Below, in pieces: positions 23,701-35,700 of a DNA stretch of 64,000 nt (positions within the stretch are counted from its first letter, which is position 1; the number at the start of each line of letters is the position of its first letter). The notes beneath the pieces were generated by a model. It worked only from the letters and a program-made list of their open reading frames with translations, was not told the origin of the DNA and searched no databases. A program made the position numbers and the translations under genes. The DNA is from Cheilinus undulatus (taxonomy: Eukaryota > Chordata > Actinopteri > Labriformes > Labridae), in assembly GCF_018320785.1 (NCBI RefSeq), contig NC_054866.1, positions 38,913,000 through 38,976,999 of the forward strand. Direction: 5' to 3'.

Positions 23701-24306
23701 TCACACAGGTTGGACGTTTATCGAAGGAATATGAGCATCCAAGTTGCAGCTCCAAACTCTTCTTTTAGTGTTTTGAGAAAGCACAAATCAAAAGGAAGAG
23801 GACTCAGAAGCAGAAGGAGGAAAACAGTTTTGCCACTTTATCACAACAGCACTGAAACTTTGCTTCCTTTTCTTACAGCTCCAGGGACTAGCAATACTCT
23901 GAACTTCCCTGCAACCACTGCTGTAGATAACAGGCCCAAAGAAATAACAGAAACTCACAATGAATGGAGGCTTTTAACTGTTACAACAGACCCTTCTGTC
24001 ATCCCAAAAACTCACAGGCAGTCACTCAGACAGCACAGAAGGCCAAGGAAGAAAGCCCTGCCACCTTCTCTCAGCAATGGTGCATCTGTCCCTAAACAAA
24101 CTGAACAAACACCAATGACATTCACAACCACGCCATCCAAAGTCACCACTACTATAGAGCTTAACCTGCAGACCACTGAAAATTCCTCCAAGACAACCTT
24201 TTCCACTCCTATTATGAGTCCACTCCAGTTATCTATAGAGAGAGCTAAAGAACAATTCCTCAGGAAGAAGAGAAGGAAAGCATTAATGTCTCTTAGACAA
24301 CAATGA
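20760..24306 (+). CDS. pla2g3: Group III secreted phospholipase A2
   Basis: Exons 20760-21288, 21368-21500, 22343-22477 and 22584-24306 splice in frame with GT/AG borders to 839 residues. The enzyme is a calcium-dependent secreted lipase cutting the sn-2 acyl bond of phospholipids. A short hydrophobic N-terminus (FFVFLSYL) suggests a signal peptide. A propeptide of about 150 residues ends in KRSKR (150-154), a proprotein-convertase site. The catalytic domain follows: calcium loop YPGTLWCGAGN (158-168), CCRVHDHC with His189-Asp190, and CHCDCDN near 214-220, ending around residue 270. The C-terminal tail of about 570 residues is far longer than the catalytic domain and alternates Ser/Thr-rich linkers with Lys/Arg clusters, the first at about 367-393. 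The chosen ATG precedes the hydrophobic segment; no earlier in-frame ATG was seen. Family assignment is very secure. Confidence 0.93.
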
Positions 24307-24493
24307 GGTGTTACGTCAGGAGAATAGGCTACATGAACAAACTTAGCTGTTTAGGATTGCTGCTCTTGATCACTTAATGTCCACAATTTATCATATTATT
24401 TACATCCTTTAAGGTCCAACATTTAAATCACAAATGGAAAGAAGTCATATTTAAATGTGATGTGAATCATGTTTTGTAAGACTATTTGTCTGA

Positions 24494-24499
24494 AATAAA
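24494..24499 (+). terminator. pla2g3 polyadenylation signal
   Basis: AATAAA lies 188 bp past the pla2g3 stop codon, the first canonical signal downstream. Confidence 0.65.
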
Positions 24500-25970
24500 A
24501 TCTACAAATGATTGTGAATGTATCTTACTATGCCCCTGTTTACAGTGACAACACACAGAAGCTTACATCCCAAGTATTTCCTGTTAGATTAGGTGAAAAT
24601 GTAATTCTGTAAATTTCATGCTGAGAGGAAGACTTAACTTACTTTCATACCTGTACCCCACGCTTAAGATGAAGCTGCCACCAGCAGCTGTTAGCTTAAA
24701 ACTATGACACAGCATTTTTGCATCTTGTTTTTTTTCCACATAACCTATTTATTTATCAAATTAAATCTTTAGTGTTAACAAGCAAGATTAAGGGATTGTG
24801 CAAGGTGGATTTTGTTAATTTTGGATAAAGCTAGACTATCTGATTACCTTATTTAACTCTAAACTTTAACAAGCTAACTGCTGCTAACACTAGCTGCCGC
24901 TAACATTAGGTTGAAATGTATGATATAAAGACTAAATTGAGATCAATATCTTCCTCATTGCAAGGAAATTCACGTTTATCTCCCACAGCGTTCGACATTT
25001 AAGCTAGTCTAAAGCTGAGAATATACTCAGATGAAAAGTGTCATTAAAATACAAGCTGAAAGTGAGCTAACAAGCTTGCATGCATGGATGGACAGATGGA
25101 TGGATAATGTAGGCTAGCTGTTTCACCTGGTTCCAGTGAGATTATAAACTAAACGCTAACTGGCCTAAATTTGTTGAACTTCAAATTATATTTGTAAATT
25201 TTAGAATCTAAGACATTTTAACTCATGCTCAGCTTGATACAGTGAGCTAACCAGCTAATAGTCATAGACATATTGATGTTTGTAATTTTGGAATATACAT
25301 GCTAGCTATTTACCCTGTTTCCAGTGGGTTTAGCAGCTAGCTTCAGTACTACTGGAAGTAGCTTAAATTTAGTTGAAACATTAGACTGATAACAATGTTC
25401 TCATCTTTTTCACATTAAGAAAGTAAGTATGTTTATTTCCTGATGTCTCCAACATCTCTGTGGATAGGAATTTAAGATGGAAATTAACAATAAGCTAGTA
25501 AGCATGCATGGATGGATGGCTGGATGGATGTCATTTAGGACATTGCAAGCTAGCTACTGTTTACTATCACTGTTTTCAGCGAGCTGAGAAGCTAATACTG
25601 GAGCTAGCTTAAATTTGCTGTGTAAACATAACAGTGAAGCCAACGTTTTTATTTTACTCCCACTAAGAGGGAAAACACATGAATTTTCTAGGTTTGTTCA
25701 TTTGGATGGATGGATAGATGGACAGAAGGCCAGATAGATGAAGTAAAGACATATAAGACATTATAGCACGATGAAAGTGATCTAACCAGCTAGCATGTTA
25801 AAAGATGGACTTGCCACTCGCCGTCCAAGACTTTACAAAATGGGACAAACATCAGATTGAGACTCTGCATGCAGAAATGTGTAAATCCATCTACTGTGTT
25901 GAATGAAAAACACCAAATGATGCATGCAGAGCAGAATTAAGATTCATTAAAATACAAAAAATGGCATTTA
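24500..25970. other. Intergenic, GATG microsatellite tracts
   Basis: No gene seen. Imperfect GGAT/GATG tracts occur near 25082-25107, 25508-25532 and 25701-25725, within roughly 300-bp stretches that resemble one another (gctaac/agctag-rich, with 'gtttccagtg...' segments), perhaps an old tandem duplication. Confidence 0.5.
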
Positions 25971-25974
25971 AATT

Positions 25975-26860
25975 TTATACTTATCTTAAAGAAAGCAAGC
26001 CCAACATGCTCCATACCAAAGATCTGACCTCCAGAAAGCTTCCCCCTCAGACAGCTGGTACAGAGACTCTGTACACCTGCGGAGCCCTCAGACAAAACCA
26101 ACCAGCTTAAACCAAATTATTCAACAACAAAAGGAGAACCATTTAACTCATTTTCAAGAATCAGCAAGAAAAAAAAGCAATTTTATGGAAAAGGGACAAC
26201 ACTATTTGTCCCTTGCAGTTGCACAATATTTAAGCACTATGACTGATCCATGGCTGAGGAAATATTTGACCATGTACAGACTCAGTGAGCACAACCTCGC
26301 CATCAAGAGGGGACACCACTGACAAAGCTGGATCCCTAAAGAGGAGAGACTGTGCACCCACTGCAGCCAACAGGAAGAGGAAACAAAGCTTTATTTTCTA
26401 ACCATCTGTCCTTTATACAAGGGCATCAGAAATCAGTTCTTTCCACGTTTTACCAGCAAACAAACACAATTCACCAGTATTAACAATGAACAGAGGCTTC
26501 CATATTTGCTAGGTGAAGATCTACACTGTGCCAATGTTTCAGCACGTTATATGAGCTGTTTTAACCAAAGGACCTCAAACACAACACCACTGCAATGAAC
26601 AGGACTACCTACACATATTTATATTATTCATAATATAAATATAATAATATAATAATATAAATATAATATTTTATTATAGAATTTTAATTTTTTACCATCA
26701 TTTTAAAGTTAAACCCAAAATTTTGATACATATATCCACTACAATACTTTTTTTGTCAGTTATTGTTATGTAACATTTGTACACTGTTCTGGCATTGTAA
26801 ACTGATGTTTTCCATGCCAATAAAGCTTAATGAATTAAATTGTAGACAGACAGACATACT
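25975..26860 (+). mobile_element. LINE 3' end (ORF2 C-terminus and tail)
   Basis: The plus strand encodes LSEHNLAIKRGHH, a stop, then WIPKEERLCTHCSQQEEETK and YFLTICPLYKGIRNQFFP. This is the Cys/His-containing C-terminus common in fish LINE ORF2 proteins. It ends with the tail ccaataaagcttaatgaatt near 26817-26836. 5'-truncated and inactive. An AT-rich stretch (26625-26690) lies just before the tail. Confidence 0.7.
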
Positions 26861-28535
26861 GTACAGATGGAATAAAATCACTGAGTGGCACATTTTCTCA
26901 TAGAAATAATTAAGGAGGGTAATCTCAATTTTAGTGGTTTAATGCTAACCAGCTTAAATCGGTTTAATTTTTTAAAACCGTTTCCTATGAAACTGGGTAC
27001 ACAGAAATCATGCCAAGAAAATTCTCTAAGTTCATGCACAGGTGTTCTTTTGTTCGAAGGAAAAAGGGGGCTTTGCCTTATAGCTGCCTCACTGAGTGGT
27101 TTAAAGCAGGGTCACATTCTCGGCACAGATTAGGTGCTCACTTTGCACATTATTTTCACCTTTAGCCCTCAAGGGTCAGTTGTAACACCCAGCGCGGAGG
27201 CTGAAATCCTCCCGGTCAGCTGATTCTCACATGGTTGCATAAGAGGAGTTTATCTTGATGAGTATGAAAAGATCAAATTAGATCTCCATTTCACCTGGCA
27301 CATAAAGTATGAAGGCTATCATGTTGAGGAAAGGTCCTCAGACACACTGTGGGGTATAAGGTTATCTCATTCAGAGCTTTGAATAATGGGAACTTTGTGA
27401 CAAAGAAGACTTTCATGCAGGAGCTCAAGTTCCTAAATTTTTGGAAGACACCCAAGCATTCAAAGGAGCTTGGAATTCAGACACGATCATAAGCTGAAAT
27501 GGCAGAGAGACTAACACAGTTGGATATGTGAAAAGACCATTTTCTCACAGGGCGGGGAAAGTATGGCTGAAATTTTCCATTACATCTGCAGGTTTATTAA
27601 CTCTGAGGGTGACTTTAAGGTTCACATCTATGGAAATGAATTTGACAATTACTTTTTCAACATCATAGATTTTAGGATAGTGGTTGATTTTGGAATTCAT
27701 ACACATCTTGAGAAAAATCTGACTTAAAGCTCCTGTGAGAAGCATTTTTGTTGTTTTTGGTGCCCCCTGTGGATGACATGAAATATTTGATGTCTTTGTT
27801 AAAATGTCCTGTACATACCTGAGTACGTTTTTCCAATACTAAAAGGATATTTTGGTATTTTTCTTAGAGTGTTGCCCCTTCAAACAGGACATGCTAGGGG
27901 AAGCTAGTCTATCCAGCTCTACAGATGGGTACAGCAGCTCCACCTGATTTATTGAGTTTTAGGTTAAATCAATGTTGGCTCAGTTGTTCATATCAAACAT
28001 TTTTGAAGTGATTTTTTTTTTACACCCAGAAAGCCTCTGTGTTTGGTACTACTTTGCAATGCAGGCTTTGGCCACCAGCTATGTGCTCTTCCGCCTCAGG
28101 GTATTTGAGCAGCTGTTTGGGTCTGTAGGCTTTAAAAGAGGGAACAACAGAGCAGACTTCAGAGCAGGTCAGAGAGGGAACGATCTCTCTTAACCACAGG
28201 AATTTTTGGCAATATTATTCAAACCATCAGATAACCTGACACTTACTTACCTTGGTCAGAAGGGGGGAATTTGACACAAAATCAGCCCAGGTCCCTTGTT
28301 GTGTGTGTCCCATTTGAGTCATGTCTCTGATGACAACTCTTGTCCTCCTCTTTTAATCGCCAGACTATTTCCTGACTGTGAATCTTTGATATAGAAAATG
28401 CAATTAAAAATGTTTGTTTTGGCAGGATGTTATTAATAGTGAAGTCTGACACATAGCCTGCTGCAGCATTTCAGTCGTTAGAAATAAGAATATAGAAATA
28501 ATCGATCTTTTTTTCTGATGGTCTTGTTTGCTTTT
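26861..28535. other. Intergenic, nothing recognised
   Basis: Unique-looking AT-rich sequence; short open frames have no recognisable motifs. Confidence 0.5.
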
Positions 28536-28539
28536 TTCC

Positions 28540-28690
28540 CCCAAGATTTATTATTGGGCATTTTATGCCTTTATTGATAGAGGAGGACAGGGACGAGAGA
28601 GCTGGGGAGAGACATGCAGGAAAGTGCCACAGGCCGGATTCAGACCCTGGTTGACATGGGACACGCCTTAAAGCATCAAGACACCTACAC
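28540..28690. repeat. Teleost interspersed repeat (SINE/MITE-like)
   Basis: Contains the sequence order gggcattttatgcctttatt, then gagagacatgcaggaaa, then gattcagaccctgg, a repeat commonly met in fish genomes. Ends are not sharp and no target duplication was found. Confidence 0.5.
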
Positions 28691-28806
28691 CCCATTGTCT
28701 GCTTTTTATAAGTCATAAGGAGGCGTTCTTAATAATTTGAGTCTGTCGTAATTGGATGAAATCAAGAAGGAGTCTTGAAAAATGAAGGCTTTCAGATTTT
28801 CTTAGA

Positions 28807-28901
28807 CAGTGGTTCCCAACCTGGGCTCCGGGCTCCCCTTAGGGGGGATACCAGCTTAGCTTTTCTTAAATAGAAATCAGAAAAAAGGTTGGGAACAACT
28901 G
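28807..28901. mobile_element. Short hAT-type MITE (95 bp)
   Basis: Begins CAGTGGTTCCCAACC and ends with its near-perfect inverse GGTTGGGAACAACTG, typical of hAT terminal repeats. Flanks ttcttaga and ttctaagc match only partly, so the target duplication is uncertain. Confidence 0.7.
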
Positions 28902-31900
28902 TTCTAAGCTGTGAAATTACTTGTGTCTGCAAATGGTTTGAAGATGGGCTGAATCAGGAAGGAATGGGTTAAGATGTCCTGCAGCGGATTTGAAGTAACA
29001 GTACATTTGTGTCAGAGAGAGGAAGAATCGGTAGCAAGATTAGTGGGCTTATGTATAGGAAAAATGAGGTGCTGATCTGGCTGAGTGGTTCCAGTATGTG
29101 CCTAACATACAGGGGCGAAGTCCTTGACAAAGGGGCCCCAAATTTGACTCTGATCCTCCATCCTTGGCTGCATGCCATCCTTACTCCTGTTCCCCATATC
29201 TACAACTCTATCCACTGTCCTATCCAACAAAGACAAAAAGACAAAATAACCAAGAATACTTAAAAATTACTACACTGCAAAGTTTAGGTACTCCTCCTCC
29301 CACCCCTTGGTGCAGATATTACTGTGAAACATGACAGGTTATGTAAGGGGACGAGTTTTGGTAATGCATATCACACACATTTACATAAAATCCATAGTAT
29401 GTGCATCAATGAGAGGACAGCACGGTCCATGGCACCCTATTAAGGACAGAATCCAATATCCCATTATATTCACAAACACAGCAGAAAGCCTATTGACTGA
29501 GAGAAACTAACCTGTTCTGGTTAAATTGTCTGGCGTGGCACTGATGGATGAGGAAAGGAGAGGTGGTGCCTCTGCTTTCATAACTGGCAAAGAGAAGAAA
29601 ATGCCTTAGATTGGCATGATCCAGACTTTTCTGCTTCTGTAGGATGTGCAGAGTTTTATTATTCATTTACAATCTGCTCTGAACTTAATTTTCTTTCCTT
29701 TTTCTAACTTTCATTTGGTTTCTGTCTGGTGACGATGGCAAAGACTGACCCATTTCTCTGACACACATTTAGTGTTTGGGTGCGAGGAGCAGTCCGGTGC
29801 CTAAAGCCAAAAAAGACTGTGTGCCAAGTACTTTGCCAGCAATTCAAATGTACGCTTTGAGTAAATGTATGTTAATTAACATCAGAATGACCATGGGTGA
29901 TGGTTGGCAGTCCCCGGCTAACCTTGGCTATCCTTTGGACTGGAAACTGAGCAGCTTTCTGCAGGCAGGACCACAGAAGGAGATGAAGGTTTCTCTTTCA
30001 CCGGGACCACCTCCATGCTCTGGTACTCCCTGAAACAGTGGGGTATTTAAAAGAGCAGTGTGTTATAGTCAAACAAATGTCCTATAACCTTACACTAAGG
30101 CTTTGGCCCAGTATCAATATGGCAATACATTGATGTCCTGACTTGTGCGATACATTATCATATCACTGTTTATTTAATTAAAAAAAACTTAAAAGAGCTC
30201 CCTGGTAATTTGACAACTTTTTAGAGGCATTTATATTCTTCAGTTAATTTTTTGATACTGTGATGCATCATTATACAAATGTCTCACGAGTTTTGAAGAA
30301 TTGCTGTATGGGCTACCTACCATATTGTATCATATCCTATTCTGAGTAACCTGAGAGTTCCATCCCTACTTTACAGTCCAGGCCAAAGATATAGGCTGTA
30401 TATCCATTTTTAACATGTTATGTATAAAATGTAAGTTAAATAAAGGTACAGGTGACAAAAATATCAAGGAATAAGAGAGACAATGGTGTAATGCAGTGAT
30501 CATCAACTGGTGACCCGGGGTCTAAATCAGGTAGCTGTAGAGAAGAGAGGAGAAGGGAATGATTTCTTACCATCTAGTTATAAATTGCTTTTGAGTTGTC
30601 TGTTAGCTGAAAGTGGCATGGTGTTGACTGAAAGAAACAAACACTAAAGATTTAAAAAAAAGAAAAAAATGCTAAGAACATACAAACCAGTGGAAAGGCT
30701 CCTTGGTGTGTCGTATTAAGAGGATATTGTGCTTGTGAACATAGAGAACTACAGTACCATTAGCTCAGCTCAAGGGCTAGGAAACTGGTGCAAAGAGCTA
30801 GCTAGGCTTACTGAAAAAATGAACAAAATCAACTTGGCACCATCTTGGCTCTTTTATTGAGACACAGTAAGTATAGTTTGTTTAGTAAGAGTAAAACCCA
30901 ACATAGTGTTGTATTTTAAAGCTCCAAAAATTTTGGAACACTGAACCCTGAAAACCAGGACGACACTCAGAGCAGTGTCTTCTCCATGCTAACTCAATGA
31001 CTAGTAGCATGTTAGCATTAGGTAACTGACACCAAATGCGTAGCTGTGCCTCATGTGTTTTTGTTTTCCTACACGTTATTTGGCCTGATTATACAGCTAA
31101 AAAAGTTAGTTGTTTGTATAGATTGAACACTAATGCCTGAGACTTACCGGTGCCCATTTTTGGTTGTCTAACGTTTTTTTCTGTATAGTCCAGTCAGCAA
31201 TGTTGCTACCATGGTTACAAATACGTTACTGAACGTTTTCTTTGAAAAATGTCGTCTTACCCTTCGCTTTACTAAAATTTCACACTGTAGAAAGAAGGTC
31301 AAACAAATTTTGAAAGTTAAACAGCAGATAAAATGTTTCAGGAGAAAAAAAAGCAAGTTACATTTCCAGAAAGATATGTTGGACTTTAGTGTTTACTTAA
31401 TGCACCATGTGTCTGGAATATAACTGCATTTATACATTTTACATTTTATACACCTGTCAGACACTCAAAGTCTACCTGAAGGTCCAATTGTATGATACAA
31501 AAAGAACTGATTCAAACTGTTTGAAGGGAGAAGATAAAATACATTTGAAGTCATTTTCCCCTTAAATTCCTGGAAAATGATAGACTACATACGAGAAAAT
31601 AAGCATGCATTATAACATGATCATATCAAATTATGTTGTTTTTGGATAAAAAAATTGTGAATATCTGGCTTAAGTGGATAATGTTTATGTTGAAAAGAAG
31701 ACCACCAGTGATGCCTAAAACACTGATCCTTTTTTCAAGTAAATAAATAAAACCATATTAGACTGTAGACACCAGAGGAGGCCTACCCTTCTTATTCAAT
31801 ATAAGAAATGAAATTATAGCACATCTTTTTGTTAAATTGTCTTTTTTATTTGACACCCAATTAGTCTACAGTGTGTGAGTCATCATCCATAAATACAGCA

Positions 31901-32750
31901 GCACTCACCATTGGATCAATATTGTGGTAGGAGGTAACATTGTGCTTGTGACCTCTGGTGGGCAAAGCTTGTAAGGTCACTGGGTTTTTCCAAGTTGCTC
32001 AAAGGAAATAATTCTGCATGCACATTGCCTGGTTTAACCTACTTTTGCAGCTTTCAAGTAAGTCTCTAGGCCTTCCTTTTCTCTAAGAGCCCAAAAGTGG
32101 CCATTAAATACCATGCAGATTCCTTGGTGCAGACAAAGGTTTACCCTAAAATTTAGTCATCATGTAAAGTCTCTGCAAAACACCATAACTGGCACAAGGT
32201 TGTATTCTTTGCACATTTTGCAAGGAGTGGTTGTAGCGTTAGTCCTAGCAGATGGCTAGCTTTTAAAAAGGGGGAATCTCATGATTATACTGATTTCTCT
32301 TAGAAACTGTTTCCTAAAAGCCTAATTAGGACCAACATGCCTATGATCTTGTCAGTGTAAACAAAAGAATAACTAAAAAGATAAGGTCTTCAAAGGCTGA
32401 AGTTAAATTTGTAAGTCATTAAAGCTTAGGATAGTGATAAATATAAAATATAAATGTGATATTACATGCTAAATTTAACCAATGAGCTTATTTCAGTGAC
32501 ATCTAGTGGACACTTGAGGAAAATGTCTTGAGCTCACCCTTTTATTTCATCTTTTCTTTTCACCTTACTTACATCCAGTAAAGTTTCAGACATGAAAGAG
32601 AACAGATCAAGTCAGATGTCAAGTGCAGATTTAAACTCATATCAGATTTTAATCTGTATTACAGTACACATATCAAAATTAGTTATAAATTTCATAGATG
32701 TAAAAAAATTTGTCAAATGAAGAAAATGTCTGCCCTGACATAATGCAATC
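28902..32750. other. Intergenic, nothing recognised
   Basis: Nearly 4 kb between the MITE and the 3' end of dhrs11 copy A. Scattered short open frames lack motifs; no RNA gene or clear transposon seen. The 3' UTR of copy A probably enters the right end (candidate AATAAA on the minus strand near 32543). Confidence 0.45.
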
Positions 32751-35700
32751 CTAGGACACCTGCTCTGTAGATCGCATCTGAACGTCTCCAATCTGAGGTA
32801 AAAGATAGATAAAGGTTATCTCATAACAGAAAGCTACTGTTAATGCAACAACAAAGCAGCAAGTGTTGAAAAAATGTCAAACATCATATAGAGAGCAACA
32901 CATTCAAAGAATGTAAGTAGGGGAAACAACACACCTGCACATGTGAAGGGGCACTCAGCACATATGTAACTGCATTTGCAAGATCAACAGCTTGCAAAGC
33001 CTGTAATAGAAGCCAACAGTGAAATAACATTCACCTAATTTTAAGAGCAACACTTAATGAGCAGAATATTAAGACTATTTACCTTTAGATTAGATAGAGT
33101 AGCAGCAGCTTTTTCAGGATTGTCACTGTAGAAACGTTGAAAAAACTCAGTCTCCACTACACCTGGAGAAATACACTGCAGAGGAAAGCATCATCACGAA
33201 TATTAGTATTTTCATTGGTCATTGATCAAAACGTGGCACAAATGAAGCTCAGTGAGTTGGTGAAGGGTAGAAATAGACTTAAGGTGCAGATGTTTTTGTT
33301 TACATGAAGCAGTTTAATGTGTGGGTTAACACATTTTTTTAATAAAACTTCTTTTCATAGGTTCTTTGCAGTTGTGTGATTCTGATAATGCACAAAGGTC
33401 CGTTGGGGGTCAAGGTTTTGGGGACAGCCATTAGGACTGAATGAGAATGGAGGAAATTTAGTACTTCTAATGAACCTCTTCGCTGCACCTATCAACAGAA
33501 ATGTCTACATACATTGAGTATGATCCCTACACCTTACACAAAAGTTTTTTTTTTCCCCATAGTTTAACCAGTGTAGCTGGCATGGAGGTGAATGTTCCAA
33601 TTTACTCAGTCCTGCAGACCTCCTGCCCTCTAGTGTCGTCTGGCCAGATGAAGGAACACAAGAGCCTTGAGGAGTCTTGTTCTGAGCTAAGAGGCTAGCT
33701 GAGCTCCTCTAACATAAAAAAATCCTCATTTTGTCATAAACATGCTTATAATCAAAACAGTGACGTGTTATCAACTAAATAAACCTTGTTGGGTAATTGG
33801 CCGAGAGATGACGAGCTGTTCACGAATGAGCCAGCACTCTGAAATGGCTCCTATCTTAGCCATGGTAGCTAGGTCCCATTGGAGTGCCAGTTTGCTTTCC
33901 TCCATCCTTTGTCATCATTTGATCCACATTTAAACGCCAAATGGCCACAAATGAAGAGCCACTTGGGAGCAAAACAACCAGCTCTACTGAGCTGAGCCAA
34001 ATGATCTGGATCTCTTCAAAGAGATGTATTTCCCATCACAATGAGCAAGACTGGATGCAAATCAGGACACATGAGGAAATACATGAGAGATCAGAGTTTT
34101 TTGAGCTTCATCACTGAAAAAATGTACACAATCAAACCAGGCTTTATAGAAAAGGACCATACATGAGCGGGATGTGACATCGCTCACCCAGGCTTTAAAT
34201 GGAGGCTTTTTTAAATTCCTGCCTAGTGCCATTTCACCTTGAGTTTTCATAAAACTGTTTATTTTTGCATCAGTTTTTCACTACTTTTGTCATGCAAAAG
34301 GGATACGCGCTTGGTATGGTGCACAGCTATAACCTTGCTGTTTTGTTAGCGTTTCTGCAGAAATCACCTCTTGCCCCTTAAGGGAATTCTCCTCTGCTGC
34401 GTCACGTCATCTGCAAAGAACGTTTTAACACATATGATCAGTGCTGAGGTCTTACCGTTGCTTTGATGTGAGTTTTGGCCTCGCGTAGCTCCTGTCTCAA
34501 ACCTTCTGTCAGGGCTGTCACCGCGTACTTTGTGGCACTGTAGAAATGTGCGTCAGGATGTCGAACCACACGGTGTCCACTCATGCTGAAACAGAAGAAT
34601 AATAACACCTATCTATGTCATGAGCTAACTTTGGCTATAAATGCTGAGGTGTGTGGCAATGGTTTACTTGCTTCATAATTATCCTTATACAAACAAACAT
34701 TAAACAAATACCTAAATCAACCCTATCACCAGACATTAAACTAAAACATTAGTACTGATAATCATTTTCCTGTGTGCCAATTAACTGAACTGATTGAACA
34801 CCACAAGTTAAAAAAAAATCTGAAACATTGACAACTTAAGTTGGCATACGGCTGCAACAAACAAATTATGATGAATAATCTGGAAATACTTTGATAACTG
34901 ATATTCTGTTGTGGTCATTCGATGTATGGACAAAAGTTTAAAAATTTCTATGTGTGGACAGCAGATCTCTCAGTTATTGACTGCTTTTGGCCCTGTTTTG
35001 AATCAGGACATTGTTATGAAGATTTTGCATTACAATTACAAATTTAATTACTTTTGGTTGCCATATCTGATTTTATTTGGTTTTTTTTACGAAAATGTCT
35101 ACGCATCCCTCAAATACAAAATTATTGTTTCCCAGTCCCAGTGCAGAACAAATCAAGAGAAATGGACATCAAGCACAGATTCAATAAGCTTACATACTAA
35201 GTTGATAAAACCTTACCTGTTTATGTGTATTATATGCCCATCATCGATATTTCTTTCTTTCATTGACTGATAGGCTTCACGTGTGCAAATAGACAGTCCA
35301 AGAACATTCACCTGCAAGAAATGAATGTTAAAATTTAGGAAAATTCTGGGATTAAAACATGAACATCATACATCTACTACAGGTACATCTCAAAAATTAG
35401 AATATCTTGTATAAGTTCAATATTTTTTGTCACTCATTTCAGAAAGTGAAACCCATGTGTTGATGATTATGGTTTACAAATAATGAAAATGCAAAATTCA
35501 GTGTCACAGAACATTAGAATACTGTGAAAAAGTTCAAAATTGGAAAGTCAGGGTGTCACACCCTAATCAGCCAATTAACTCCAAACACCTGCAAAGGTTT
35601 CCTGAGCCTTTAAATGGTCTCTCAGTCTGGGTCAGTAGGCTACACAATCATGGGGAAGCCTGCAGACTTGACAGATGTCCAAAAGACAGTCATTGACACC

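Noticed and set aside
29776-30033. Possible small gene of 85 codons
   Set aside because: No motif, no splice context, no support beyond an open frame in AT-rich DNA.
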